Made by a program: the position numbers and the translations under genes. From Apoda limacodes (Eukaryota; Arthropoda; Insecta; Lepidoptera; Limacodidae), in contig OX291561.1 in assembly GCA_946406115.1 (NCBI GenBank), forward strand, positions 8,052,273 to 8,116,272: a stretch of 64,000 nt of DNA. The letters run 5' to 3'. The notes beneath the pieces are model-generated. The model worked only from the letters and a program-made list of their open reading frames with translations. It was not told the DNA's origin and ran no database searches. Shown piece after piece: positions 1 through 12,857 of the stretch (position 1 is its first letter; every line of letters starts with the position of its first letter).

Positions 1-1115
1 TTCCCAATTATGAAGGATGTAGGTTATTAGTTAAAAATATAACCCGATTAAGTATGTGCTATAATTTAGCATCATAGGTTCAATCGACTCTGGTAATATT
101 TTTTTGTAATTTCCATTACTTGTTGTTTGCACTATATCTTGAATTTCATTTTCTTATCCATATTTTTCTACAAATCTGGGAACTGTCTAGCTATTTAGGA
201 AATATAATACGTAACTTTCATAATACGAGGTTTTGAAAAGTAATAAAATGAAAAGTATAATGATTATTGTACTACCGATACTAAAAAATATATTTAAAAA
301 CTTAATTATGAGAAATTTGTATAATAGATAGATACATACATCCAAATCGCCTCTCACCCTGATTTGCAAAAATCTTGAAATTTATTTGCAAGTAAATTTT
401 ACTTAATGGAAAGAGAAATTTTAAAAATATGATAAAATAAAAATATGAACATAGATTACTTTAATTAAGCTTAATAAGGCGTATTAAAAACAATCTGGTA
501 TCGGATCATTGACACTGCAATAAAATTGGCCGCAAAACTGACACAGGAAACATAAAGTTGCGTTTTTATTGGGCCTTTTCGAAAACTGCATTCCGAACGA
601 TCGAATACAAAATGGCATGCATACAAGACCTGTTAAGTATCTACCTACAATGTACATACAGACAGACGTGAATTGTTAACTGGCATGATCAAATTACAAA
701 TAAGTCACTTAGGTGCGACATTTATAAAACTGTTAAAACGTGCTCCGGGTTAGGATTTCAAGAAACTTTTAACTTTGTTAGCTGAATGCTTACAAGTTAC
801 ATCTGGCTATGTACAAACAAAGTGAATGTTAAGCAGAAGGATAAGTTGTAACATTTTAAAACTGACCTAGAAGATCATTTGCGAACTCACTACAGATGTC
901 ATTCTGCAGTGTACAACCACTTGTATGAAACACTCTGTGACCGGAGTCACTAAGCCAATTTATTAAGGCTAAAAATAACTCGGCTACATCTCCGCACATA
1001 CGCACGTATACGACGCTATTAACCTTATACGTAGAACCCAAACGCTATGAAAAATGTTGCTAGCCCTACTTATGTCAGAATGCAATTATGTTATACTAAG
1101 AATGTGCTATGGTAA

Positions 1116-1413
1116 AGTGGAGCCGTTCTGTTGGCAGATATAATAGTCTATAATTTTGACGACGTCCCTATGTTTAAAGAAATATTTGCCCTTGAAAGAC
1201 CAGATCTTAATAGCGTTGACAGACGCATATTAAGTACAGACATTATAGAAATATTATATTTTATGGATGCTGTAGAAGTTGCGTGTGAACAATTCATTTT
1301 GCGGTTTTTGCTGGTATCACAAAAAAGAAGGTGAAGAATCGTACGAGTTCTATAAAAAGCTAGAAAAAGAACTCAATTACACAAGCGATCGACAACTACG
1401 CATTGTAAATTGA
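1116..1413 (+). pseudogene. Frameshifted ORF of unknown identity
   Basis: I do not recognise this protein. One frame is open from 1116 to a TGA at 1332-1334 and has a protein-like, acidic/hydrophobic composition (for example IIVYNFDDVPMFKEIF). Just before that stop, near 1300-1315, the adjacent frame takes over with an equally protein-like, charged stretch (EGEESYEFYKKLEKELNY) that runs to a TGA at 1411-1413. A single-base shift would connect the two, giving about 95-100 residues. There is no convincing ATG in the first frame: the nearest upstream stop is at 1113-1115 and the frame can only begin at a TTG. This looks like a decayed coding copy (processed pseudogene or old mobile-element gene), or two exons. 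A chance pair of open frames is the alternative. Confidence 0.3.
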
Positions 1414-4400
1414 AGAAAAACCATTCATTGTCTCGTTAACCGAGGAAGTTCTGAAAACAATGTAGCATCCATTAACGAGCGAATGGGAACTTATACCTGT
1501 GTTTACTAGTCTTTTATTACTTTAATTGTATCGGTTGAATGCTGTTTCACTGCTTCGATGCCTACATTGTTTGACTCGCATACCAGCAAGTTGCGTTCCG
1601 TTGCCTGTTAATGCATAATTCTACGTTGCGTTGCAGTGAAATCCACGTCAGACAATGCGTATTCGAAGAGGCATAGACAATTTACATGTAAGAATAAGAA
1701 ACGCCAGATTGCTTTGGAATTTCTCAATAATAAAATAGTGAAGGCCAATAGCGATATATCTTTGATTAAAAAGTAAATTAAATGATATTAGCGTTGACAG
1801 AATAACTACTAAGTTATCTTAACAAGATTGTGTAACTTGAGTAAGTATATATGTATATGTGAACTTAAATCTTATGGACGCTTCCCACGCACTACACGCG
1901 ATCCTTCAAGCGTGACGATGAAGAAGGGGCTTGGTATTACCTCTGTTACTTGCCTGGAATCATGTGGGTTCCAGATACTATACCTAATTCAAATATTTTT
2001 TTAAGTTGAGCCTGTTACGCCAATGTACAATTAGCCTTAAATATATGAATTTATGTAGATACATATTTTTATAGACATAAAGATATGCAACTGGCGTAGA
2101 GGGCATGGCGAGTGGCGGCGAGCAAATGCGAAATAGCGCGCTCAACAGTGTTTACTCTACACATTCCTTTCAGATAAAGTTGTCCTTGGCGATTTTTAAA
2201 CTTCCAGAAGCGAGCGCGTCTGCACTGCCGAAGCAAACACCAATTACAATTCCCCAATTTATATTTATTGCTTTGCTACGTAAAAATGTCATTGTATTAA
2301 AATACCGCCCTCATGATCTTAAAATTGAAAGTATTCCGTGTAAAATTCCTATAAACAAGCAAGTAAAATCAATTTGAAAAGGTCTAATGAGAGACAATAT
2401 CTTGGAGAATTCGTAGAAAAAAATTAAAATATGTTTTATAGCTTTGTAATTAAATGGAAATGTGCCTAAAATCATGCATGCTTGGAATTATCTATTAAAA
2501 TATGCGATAAAAGTGGTACTGCTCCCGATTCTAATCGAAATTGGCATTCCTTTCTTATCTGTGTCGCCACAACCAGTTTATTCTTGACGTTTGTTTGCGT
2601 GTTTCAATATGTATCTAAATCTTAACAATATTTTTAAAATCTGCTGCTCTTCAATTTTCACATTATTTCATCATTTTAATGTCTTCAAGTTGTAAGCAAT
2701 GGCCATTATTATTCCTCGTTTGAGGACTTTGCAGTTCAAATAAAAAGAGAAAGATAAGCTTGCAAAATATGGCATGTTGACATAGTTGGCTTGGAATAGC
2801 TAGATGGAATTTCTGCGCATTTGTCTGACCACGCCATACAGGGAGTATTGATAAATCGTCGATAGTCAACGAGGGTCATAAAACTGAATAACTTTGCCTG
2901 ATTTGCATACGACCACTGATTAATAGCTCCCATTAGAGAAGGTACAAATAAAACCTACGTCATGCTTAAGAATGTTGCTCGTTCAATGCTACCTTCATAA
3001 GCTGCTATAATTTAACATCTTCCGTAATCTGCGATTCCATCCAATGAAAGCAAAATTTTACCGCTACTCGACTTGAAAACGTCACATAAAAAGATTTTTA
3101 TTATCATGCTATAGCAAATTCTTTTGGTACCGGAATGTGTGTAATTAGTTACGCTGCTGATGAAGTGTATAAATATTATCTACAGTATATATTTCTGGAT
3201 TAAATTATTGGTTATTTAAATTCGTTGCAGAATTATTGAGCCTAGAATGGTTTAAATTTTAGTTTTCCATGTAAGGAGTCTGAGGCTAACAAGTTCAAAT
3301 CCTTGATTTTAAGTTCTTGATATTTAATGCATCTACTTGGTTATCGTGGGCGAAATATTCTAGGCTTATAAAACAGTAGGTAAGTGATTATTATAATATC
3401 TTAAGATTGTCTGCTTTATTTGCTTTAGGACTATTTGTAGTAAAGTCACCTGAATAATCAAGAGACATAATTGATTATTTTTGTGGTTGGCCATGAACAA
3501 TCTTAATCTGCAATTAACGTTAAATAGTTTTAAAATATTTTTCTGAAGCAGGTAAAAATGTTGTTTTTATAGGAATAAATTTTACAGTTTTTTTACTTTT
3601 TGCTGTAGTGTGAGTATAATAAAAAGACCTATTTAAAAAAATGAATTTATATCATACCTGTGTATTGTTTTCATTTTCTTAAAAAGCCAAATTCCTGAAA
3701 GAAACGATAAATAAGTAAAATAACTTTTTTTAAACTGTTCTTCTGTCTCACTACAAACTACAACTACAACTGTGGTACATGCAATGACTTTAGTAGAATT
3801 AGAACACAGTTTTTAGTAGGTATATAAAAGGTGATAGAATTTGGTTGTGTTTTCATCAAGTTCGTTCTTATCTTGCTAACCTCAATTGTAATTAGTGGTA
3901 TTTGTGTTGTTTTGCCAAAATAGATATAACGTGCTATCTAAATACAAATAGTCATAGGCATGTTGATTTAGTACTAAATAGTCGTCTTGAAACACAAATG
4001 AATGATGACGAAAGCGGCGTTACATAATATCAGGTATTTAAACAAAGCGATACAAAAAGAAATGAGAAATTAATGTAAAGAAAATATACAGATTAAAATT
4101 AATGACAGAGACAGTTTCTGCTGCAAGCTTCAACATAGTGAAGATTGTCATATGTACACTCGGTGATGGTCATTCACAAAACAATAGTGATAATTTGGTT
4201 ACCGAAGACAGGTTCGCAGAAGTTGAGTTAGGCGCCAGTGTCGATGGGCGTCGGCATGGCGTCGGCAATTCATTTGCGATGAATTCGAGTTGCGTTGATT
4301 TGTATGGACGTTGTTTAACCACGCTTTCCGGTCGCCCCTGGCGACATAGCTCTCATAACATCGTCTTGTGAACGGCAACACTATTGCTGTACCTAATGTT

Positions 4401-6929
4401 TGACTTTCTATTGCTGGGAAAGTATCATTTGTGCACTCCAGAAGCTGTGCAAAAACATCATTACACACCATTAGCAACATATCTGCCATAATCGGAGGGC
4501 TTAAGCTTTGCCAGTGCATCGTACATAGTTATTATACCGTTTTACTTAGGTCATATAAATTCCTTAGTCTCCATTGCTTGTACTCCTTGGAAGTTTATTC
4601 GTCCTACTCTTAAGTATGTAGATTTGTTGTATATTTAAAGATAATCGTTGTTTTTAGTTAGGAAAAATCTTTAAATTAGTTAAAAGATTGCTAGAATTGC
4701 TAGAAGTATAGTAATAATTCTATCGGATGTTTGTATGTATTGCATCAAGTAAATACATACACACAAATATTATTACTTTTAGACGTTAAAGTATTCGCAC
4801 AAGATTTCAAATTCTAGTATGTTGATGTATTAAATAAATATTTGCTCGAATTACAATCTAAAATTGTACCATTGCAATAAACTGAACGATAGAATCAATG
4901 TAATATCAATTTAAGAATTACTTCCTACTTAATATGCAACTAATGAAAATATAACGCAAATGCAGCCAAATCGGAAACCAGAGAAAATTTATATGAGGTA
5001 TCGAGTTTTCGAATATTTGTAATTGAAGTCTTGACACTCACGAGATTGTGTCGCGTTGCTGCGACGGCGGCGTGACGAAGCTGGCTGGTATGCGACGTGA
5101 TTCAGACGGACACCCTATATATTCAGTGTTTATGCAGCCGCTGTCCGTCCGTCCGTCACTTCTACTGACAAGTTTGTATTTGCTTCGAAAGACGCATGTT
5201 ATACTGGGCGACGATATACAAGCTTCACACAAGGCTATGAAATGTTTGTAAATATAGAGTTTAACTGAAATTGGTGTTTAGTTTTGTTTCGTTGTGTTGG
5301 TTTGTAGGATATATTTCTTTTCAATTTCGTGTGTAATTTAAGACCGGTATCGAGTCCAAGACCTTCGTTTAATGATGTGAATCTCGTTTGAACGAATGAA
5401 CGAAACGCAGCGTAGTTCACGCTGAAGGCGTTGGAATGTCGTTTGTCAATGTTCGAATAACATGTTACGTCATCGCGTCACACCAACTCTTAGCATGCGC
5501 GCATACCAACTGATATACCTACTTATAAGTAACATTAAATTACCACTTTCTTAGCTGCCGAAATTCAGTGGTAATTTCGATCATGAGCCGCGATACGCTA
5601 CAACATCTATTGGTTTATGTTTGTGGTTATTTTAATGCATCGTTCGGTTCAGATACGAAAGTTTTATATTCACGGATTGGATCATCCGGTCGGCATGCTT
5701 CGACGAATTCACTGCAATGTGTTTAATTTGATTATAACAGTGGTATGTTGCAATGTGTCAGCGATTTGGAATGCGAGAGGATATCACGTTGACCCTAAAC
5801 ACGTTTCCTTTTTGGTAGTAGAATATTTGTCATCTTCCTGCCAAATAGGATATAAAGACTTTGTTATAGTGGTGGGCATGCCATTAGAAGCTCACTATGG
5901 CGTAATTTTATAAAGAATCTTACATTTATTAGGAAATATAAAGCGTTTCGCTTCTAACATTATTGTCCTTATTCGCGTGACACAGTTTTTAAATGGTTTG
6001 GCTACTACGTTGATCTAAAATCTTAAGTAGAGCAACGACCTTTGAGCTAAAGAGAAAAAATCGCCATTGTTCCGAAGCTCACGGGTACGTACATAAAACG
6101 GGCCATCCGGATTAAAATATTTCCCGAGTGGTATTTATAGAGCATTGGTAGGTGTTCGTGTCCGACGGTCGATATGTGTGAGACAGCGTGGCACCGTCTT
6201 TGATCAGACGTCTTCAAGTTTGTCGTAATCCAGGATTTGGATTTTGTGATTTTGTCCCACGTAATCTTTATGCTATGATAAAGTATCTGCTTTCTGGGTC
6301 ACTGGTGCTGCATGCGAAAGCACATTTCTTGATGGCAACAGTTGAATCTTTAAACTGTTTTGACTAAGAATTGCGTGGACTTGGCAAATATGTGAGTTTG
6401 GTTGTCGTATCCCTAATGTCTGGTACGAAGCAGAACTAAAAAATGGAATGATAAATTATTGCTGCTACAGCTGTTTGCTCTCGAAAATGGAGTATAATTT
6501 GCAGGAGCATGTAAGAAAATAGTCCAAAGCGGGCAGCAACCTTCGCCATTCTATTTACGGATGGTGAACCGCCGTACATTGGCCTCATGTCGCGCTCAAT
6601 TCCAATGAGATTCACTCAATGCCCTGAACTGATATATCGCGCGACAAATCCGATGATAATATCTGTATCTCACTGGTTACCTTGTTCTGGAAAAACAACG
6701 GTAAAGTAACATACATACATACGTACATACCAATATTCGACAGCTCTAAGCGTATTCTTTGTATTTAAATTTCGTAAACAGTCACCAGTATGTAAGAGTT
6801 ACATAGGTTCTTATCGGTCTGGTCGCGCTCTAAGCACTTACTTGGACTGGATTAAAGAAACAGTAATATATAGTGATCTATGAATGATATACGATAATCA
6901 TACACTTCCTTCCATAACTAATAACCCAT

Positions 6930-7119
6930 TTTATTTAATACCTTTAAACGAGCAATTCTTATATAAATATATAATCTGAATCTAGGACACGGCTCCAACG
7001 ATTTTCATGAAATTTAGTAGAAGTAATACTATTATTTTTACCGACACAGCAACACTTAAGCTACTTGACAATAGATGGCGTTGTTAAAAAAAACGAGCAA
7101 AGCTCGGTCCCCGGGTACT
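6930..7119 (+). mobile_element. Family D repeat, internally deleted copy
   Basis: Shares with 32858-33206 and the reverse copy at 49755-50016 the head (ACCTTTAAACGAGCAATTCT, then ATCTGAATCT), the middle TACTATTATTTTTACCGACA, and the tail CGAGCAAAGCTCGG followed by CCCGGGTACT. The tail contains a perfect 5-bp stem CGAGC/GCTCG with an AAA loop close to the 3' end. Compared with the full copy, about 130 bp of the middle are missing. It has no coding capacity. The left boundary is approximate; the right end matches the ends of the other two copies. Confidence 0.7.
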
Positions 7120-7649
7120 GAATGTAAAACGTTGAATACTCCACGAGACACGACTTTGGGAAGCCTTTAGGCCTTAGGCTTTGCAAAGATTTAGCCTGTC
7201 CAGTTTTGATATAAAATCGGGTTATGTCTCCAAAATTAATTTATGGTTAAATCAGCGTTTTAGCATCAATGAGAGACAATCAAATGCAACCAGTTAGATA
7301 TTGTACGGTTTTGACATTGAAATGTATGAATGCAACACTATTTAATTCGGAATGTGAATGAACAATTGATCTTACAATGCTATCAAAACAATTTATAATC
7401 TCCTACATTATGTTTTTGTCATAATAGCAGTGTTTGTGGACTATAAGTGGAATGCAACCTTCCTGAGTTGTATTGATAACAATAGAATTTTGTTACTGAA
7501 TGATACGTCTGATGGATTGTAACATAGTTTTTAATTATTTTTTCAACATACTTGCTCATAAAGCAGCATTTACTGCAATGTTTTCAGCTTCTTAAAAGCG
7601 TCCATTACGCACTTGTGTGCCTTTTACTTTACAGTTTTTTTTTTTAAGC

Positions 7650-7805
7650 GGGAACTTTTGTATTATCCGGGATATAAAGTAGCCTATGTGCTATTCCAGA
7701 CTATATTCTCTCCAGTGCCAAATTTCATCCAGATCCGTTCAGATGTTCCGGCGTGATGGAGTAACAAACATACATCCATCCAATCTTTCCCATGTATATA
7801 ATATT
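7650..7805 (+). repeat. Dispersed lepidopteran-type repeat, 3' portion
   Basis: Contains the sequence style of a very common lepidopteran non-autonomous repeat: GCGGGAAC, ATCCGGGATATAAAGTAGCC, then CCAAATTTCATCCAGATCCG and GTAACAAACATACATCCATC, ending in TATAATATTAGTAA. Recognition is from general knowledge of such repeats, as no second copy this complete is in the window. Non-coding. Confidence 0.5.
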
Positions 7806-9331
7806 AGTAAAATATTGTTTTTGAGATGAGAATTTTGTTAACAATAAAATTTAAGGAAGGTATGATAAATATAAGTTGTAGGATAGCTGTTTGTGTATCA
7901 TACAACTACCTTTATGTGTTTAATTTAATTAAAAGTTCCCAGTTGCTTGAATAATATTTTTTAAAGTAATACCAACTTTCTAGCTTGTGGCAACTTAGTT
8001 TTGCAAATAATCAGCTTGTAAAGCTTAAAATATTCTAAGATAAGTGACTATAGTGGCGTTTTGTTGACCGACATAATGTACATAATGCGGTTATCCTACC
8101 AAAGAAAAAGAACCAAGATTTGTACTGTGTTATGCATAATTTATGACTTTTTAACTTGGCAGGATTATGACATTGAACGCATTGAAGTAGTGAACAAAAC
8201 GCACCTTATACGTTGGTAAGTTTACTTGTGAGTGTGTGCGTTTAGGGATTCCGTGACACGGGTCACCGTTTCCGAGAACCCGGCTCGTCTTGACGTCCCG
8301 CTGACAGGACTGGTTTTGACCGTGACGCAGCAACTTTTTAACTGTTGCTGTCCTACTCTTACTCAAACGCACGCACACTATTGTTGTCTCTTTCTTTGCA
8401 ACGATGCATTGGATGCGCATACGCACGCGCCCTCTATCCCCTCACCTCGATAAGAGTGATCAGTTCGAGTTTTGAAATGAACGCCGCACCGCACCCTCGT
8501 TTTGATAGAGAGGAAGCCACAACTTTCCATTAAGGGAACATTAAACCTAAAATTTTAACAACTTTTTAAACAATATAATAAAATTGTTAAAGTTGTGGGT
8601 AGGTGTAGTAAATTTTGAACCTTTAAGTTTCATAGCAGATTAAATATGTTGAATGTCAAAAAACAAATAACCTAGCTTTGTTGAAAATTGACATTTTGGC
8701 TTCAAAAAGATCTGATTTTTTCCATACAAACTTCGGTTTAGTAAATATACATAACTATTAGTTCATGCTGCTGCTATTATCATAAATATTGTTATTAATC
8801 ATGGTTGAAAAATGCATATTCATACATAAAATACTAGTGAGTTATAAAGTTTGGGTTGATTTCATACATTTATTTAATTCAATATTTTTTTGATATTAAA
8901 CATTTATTGGCATTCTATGGATGAATTTATATAACATATATGCGTTTTGCGCATATGGTAAGAACACGTTTTGGGTAGCAAAATGTCTCTTGTTAAAGAT
9001 ATTAGGCTACAATTTACATTATAAACAAGTAAAGATTAATTTTAAATATATGTTTTAGTTCGAAGTAATCGAAGAACTATATAGAAATATACCTACTATA
9101 TACAGATAGTTTCAATGTTTTATTTTAAGTCGGTAAAAAGACACAAAAATCTTTCAAAACTTCTTCATTACCAATTCACACAAAATGAATTTTTAATAAC
9201 TTCGATCCATTGCGATTCAAAAGCATTTTGCTCAGACAGTACTTTGGGCATATTAGCATATTCCGTACCCACGTTTTATGCATTTTTCCAGTTTTAAACA
9301 TTTTAACTCAAACCAGTGCCTAAAAAGAAAT

Positions 9332-9546
9332 CAGTCAAGTGCAAGTTGGACTCGCGCAGTTCCATAACAATTTTTATTATTTGTTAGATAATCCGCCATT
9401 AAAAAACATATTCTGTGTGAATTTCAGTCATACCTATTTCGATTTAGAAGATACGAGTCCTTTAATAGTCGTACGGACAGACAGACAGACTAGTAGACAT
9501 AACTGATATGGCCTCTTTGGCACGCTTCGGGTACGGAACCCTAAAA
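9332..9546 (+). repeat. Family A repeat (ends TACGGAACCCTAAAA), copy 1
   Basis: Starts with CAAGTGCAAGTTGGACTCGC, carries the internal GGACAGACAGACAGAC stretch and ends with GGGTACGGAACCCTAAAA. The same head, GGACGG/GGACAG run and tail occur at 48827-49280, 57285-57572 (reverse) and 63003-63417, which defines the family. This copy is shortened and diverged. Confidence 0.7.
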
Positions 9547-9622
9547 TCACGAAACGACCAGAAATTGGAACACAACAATTACACATAATTCGAAAACGTT
9601 AATTTCGCATCTTGCACGTAAC

Positions 9623-10097
9623 ATGGATGGAAGAGCTGCTCAATTAAGGGAATCTTACTTAATAATCGACTACCGTATAAATGCCATATTAAGACTCAAG
9701 GAAACCGTTAAGTGGGATGCTTTTGCGACGTGCAAGGCAGTTTCGTCGATTTCGTCACCATCGGAAATGCGGGTAGGTCCACTTTTTATTGCAATGCTGA
9801 ATAAGGTTGTAAATGAATCATGGTCGAAACCTGATGTAAGTGGAACTGCAGGTTGCTGCTGGCGCCAAAGAACCACGCCCCGTGCGCATGGGCAGTGACC
9901 ACCAATCGACTTTTAATAATTATTCCTTTGCCACAACTCGCCTGTTTTATCTGGGAATAGGCAAAACTTGAAACACCTGTTTCATGTAAAAAAAAATCTA
10001 CAATGTTGTATAACATTAGATTACTTAAGTCTGTTTGGTTGAAGGTAGCTATGTAGAATATCAAACATCTAAAGCATTCAAGATTTATAAATGACAT
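9623..10097. other. Block open on both strands, unassigned
   Basis: Open frames of roughly 70-100 codons exist here on both strands. On the - strand two frames read protein-like, one with AHAHGAWFFGASSNLQFH (about 9838-9900), the other with SGPTRISDGDEIDET (about 9735-9790). Base composition is higher in GC than the surroundings between 9640 and 9900. I cannot assign a family, and neither frame has a convincing start or splice structure. It could be a repeat fragment, a decayed gene or chance. Confidence 0.25.
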
Positions 10098-10166
10098 AAA
10101 TACTTTTTACTAGGACACTGTTAGGAATTAGTCTGCTAAGTTAAAGCTAACCTAAATCACCCTCGG

Positions 10167-10215
10167 CAGAGGGAAGGCCGTGGCCTAACAGTGGGAACGT
10201 ATGAGACTGATGAGA
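10167..10215 (+). repeat. Decayed LINE-type 3' tail
   Basis: GGCAGAGGGAAGGCCGTGGC followed by CTAACAGTGGGAACGTATGA resembles the usual tail of lepidopteran non-LTR retrotransposons, where a GGAGGCC...CAGTGGGACGTAT signature precedes a GATGATG-rich end. Here only the tail remains. Assignment rests on remembered consensus. Confidence 0.4.
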
Positions 10216-11404
10216 GTCTGCCAAGTTAGGGTTAAGTGTTAAAAATCAGTCCGCTAAGTACCACACATACTTATTATCCTGGACATCTATACCTAACCTA
10301 TTATGAAAGTGTTACCGTCACGGTGGTTTCTGGTGACATGTCTTTTGTAACAGAAGTCAAAAGAATCATTTTTGATATTTTTATCTGGCGTAACGTACAA
10401 TTAACGTGATGTACACATTTCTATTATTTTAGGTTACCTTATAAAAATTCTAATGTTTTATTTATCGTGTCGACAAGCCGAGTTCTAGGCTAAGCATTTT
10501 AGACCAAGACGCTCCTTACAAAGTTCAAGTGCTACCTAAGGCTCAAGTTAAAGTAAGTTAAAGTGATAGTTGCACACCGACAGACATCGAAATACTCGAA
10601 GTAGTACCCACATAGATATCATTGCTTCGAAGTTACTCGATATTTAAAAAAAAAAAATATACAAATATATAACGTTACTGAGTTTGGATGTTTGAATACG
10701 GTAATCTTTGGAAAAATATTTTGCGTTTTGGTTGGCCTGTCAATTGATGACGCGGACGGTTCTAGGCTATAGGTATAACTTTACACGAGCAAAACAGTAA
10801 CTTAACACAGGCGACAATAATGGAAGAAGTATATCATATTCTTTACGACTATGATCTTAAGTAAAAGTGGACCATCATAGATCTGGCTTTTGTTCTGGCA
10901 GCACAACACGTATATTATTTACATTTTTTTTTGTAGTAAGTACAATACCTGATTGTTTACCATAAAGGATACTATTGTATAATGTTTATTGTATTTTTTA
11001 CATACATTCAGATAATCTAGTAAATCTCCGGGTGTCATCAGTTATATGCTCTTCTAAATTTAACAGTTAATTATTTAAGAATCAAGAATTTTTGTAGCTG
11101 ATACCAACATAGATAGTAGAAAGAAAGAAAATAACTAGTTATATTACACCATGTCCAATGTTTCGAAATAATAACGGGTTCAAGTTTTTTATTTTGATTT
11201 AATGACAGTAATTGGAGCGTTTTTTAATAGGATAGCCCCGTCCAGATTTCGAAATCGTGGGAAGCTTGTCCGAAGAGTGTTTTTTCTATGTAGTTGATTG
11301 TTCCGACTTGATATAAGAAGATTAGCATGTTCTTAGTCGAATTTTCTATTAAGGTGATTACGGTTTAAACACTACCTAACCTTGTATAGGTTTTGAAGGT
11401 TTTC

Positions 11405-11440
11405 GTGCTCGAGTTCGACTCGCACTTGGCCGGTTTTTTT
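11405..11440 (-). repeat. Family A repeat, head fragment
   Basis: CGAGTTCGACTCGCACTTGG followed by CCGG is the reverse complement of the family A head (CCGGCCAAGTGCGAGTCG-type). Only about 36 bp are kept. A similar stub lies at 19661-19685 on the - strand. Confidence 0.55.
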
Positions 11441-12055
11441 ATGTTGTTTTTATCTTAAGATAATAGTCAGCTATTATTTATTATTTTTCCTTTTCATGAA
11501 TAAGCCTTCGAGTTGTCCTTAAATTAATAAATAGATACCATCAGTTATTATGTTGACACTAGAGGAGATGCCACGTCACATGAAATACTAGTTTCTACGT
11601 CACGTGCTTATATGTGGGAAGGCCAATAATTAATAAAGTAAGAAAGCAGAAGCCCATGCCCTGCAATTAATGGTGTCTCCTCCAGTTTTAAATAACATTT
11701 GGATAATAAATCAACACGAGCTTATATATACTTGCGTATAAATTTAAGGTTGTCGTCTAATTTGATGACGTAGCAAAAAATATGAATCAAGTCCGATTTG
11801 GAAATGCATCCTATTGTTTAACAATTTCAAAAACATTGTTCGACCTTTTCACATGCATGACAAACTGACCTCATCAGATAAAAGTGGCGCCACTCTAAAA
11901 GGCAATCTAAAAACGTGTAGGTTTTACCTTTCTTCACATGAATGAATAAATTTGTCGGTCAGTGTTGATAAATATATTTAACACCCATATAACAATAAGA
12001 TGGGACTCACGGTCAGCTATATTTCCTGGTGCTAACAAATACGTCATTGTTTCAG

Positions 12056-12165
12056 ATATACAAAGCCGCAGAGCTTCGCAGATTGCATTGGCAATGAACT
12101 GCCACTGGGGTGGGAAGAGGCGTATGATCCTCAAATTGGGCCATATTACATCAATCATGTCAGTC
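12056..12165 (+). CDS. kibra: Kibra/WWC exon: WW1-WW2 linker and first half of WW2
   Basis: Internal exon of 110 nt between acceptor TTTCAG and donor GTGAGT. Its first base completes a codon from the previous exon; 36 codons follow and a single C is left over. It reads [25 protein letters not shown], then [11 protein letters not shown]. The KPQSF-DCIG linker and [12 protein letters not shown] are characteristic of insect Kibra, the WW-domain scaffold that acts with Merlin and Expanded upstream of the Hippo/Warts kinases at the apical cortex (known for the family, inferred here). Trp of WW2 is at 12111-12113; the Y-Y core of the second strand follows. The phase-1 end fits exon B exactly (C + AG = Gln). 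A longer open frame across 11962-12204 is a different reading frame and is not the product. Confidence 0.93.
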
Positions 12166-12479
12166 GTGAGTATTGTTTTTTTATATTCTTCGCAACGAAC
12201 TTGAACTATCACAAAATACTAAACAGTATTTAGTTTAATAATAAACAGTATCCTCAACTGTAATGCCCTTGATTTGTTTGCGTCACCCATCCAATTACTG
12301 GCCTAGCCCGACGTTGCTAACTTTAAATATCGTTTCCTACAAACAAATGTGTTATTATTTCTCTTTATACTAACTAGATGGCGTTGTATCGGTAATTTAA
12401 GATGGTAATGACTCGGGCTCGTCTCACACTTGGCAGGTTTTTATTATTTGTTGTTATACTGCTATTTTGAATTTTGTAT

Positions 12480-12686
12480 GTATAACTGTTTTTACGATAG
12501 AGCAAAAAATACGAAAATGTGTTTCTTGCATGGGGACCCCCCCCCTTAAAATTCTATAATTTTAACTTTTTATGATTTGTTAGGATTCTGTAAAATGTTA
12601 AGCTTATAGATAGTGCTCTTTAATGGACAGACAGCGTAGGCTTATTAATGGGGCTCCGTTGGCACCCTTTGAGTACGGAACCCTAA
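12480..12686 (+). repeat. Family A repeat, copy 2
   Basis: Keeps the internal AGCAAAAAATACGAAAATGT region and a CATGGGGACCCCCCCCC block (GGGAGCCCCCC in better copies), then GGACAGACAGCG and GAGTACGGAACCCTAAA. Immediately left, at 12411-12440, is a reverse-oriented head (GCTCGTCTCACACTTGGCAG), so two fragments lie in opposite orientation. Confidence 0.6.
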
Positions 12687-12809
12687 ATTCTATCACGTCT
12701 CATGGTCAAAGACATATAATGAAACAACAAACAAGTATGTTTTCGGGTTTATATATTAATCAGGATTAAAGTCCTATATCGTAGGATATGTCTGATAGCA
12801 CACGTATAA

Positions 12810-12812
<3 letters not shown>

Positions 12813-12854
<42 letters not shown>
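12813..12854. repeat. (AT)21 microsatellite
   Basis: An uninterrupted AT dinucleotide run of 42 bp within the Kibra intron. Confidence 0.97.

Positions 12855-12857
<3 letters not shown>

Larger units (their letters stand above)
1..12055 (+). other. Intron or 5' flank upstream of the first Kibra exon
   Basis: AT-rich DNA ending at the acceptor TTTCAG just before the first exon. No exon for the first WW domain (a GW-D/E core followed by W-I-D-P-R) was seen on the + strand here. Because the downstream exon starts inside a codon, at least one more coding exon must lie upstream, most likely outside the window. The stretch contains scattered repeats listed separately, a possible pseudogene at 1.1-1.4 kb, and GC-richer patches at about 4.2-4.4, 5.03-5.25 and 8.2-8.5 kb for which I could find no convincing gene structure. 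Confidence 0.6.

Noticed and set aside
4102..4519. Overlapping 89- and 106-codon ORFs on opposite strands in a GC-richer patch
   Set aside because: No recognisable family, no splice or start context, and both strands are open, which is common in GC-richer repeats; left unassigned.
5038..5251. Possible first exon or promoter in a GC-rich patch with CCGTCCGTCCGTC
   Set aside because: No conserved motif of Kibra or any other gene, and no convincing donor site; the CCGTCCGTCCG run also occurs in family A repeats.
11962..12204. 80-codon + strand ORF overlapping the Kibra exon
   Set aside because: It uses another frame; the spliced exon at 12056-12165 in its own frame matches Kibra and has correct splice sites and phase.
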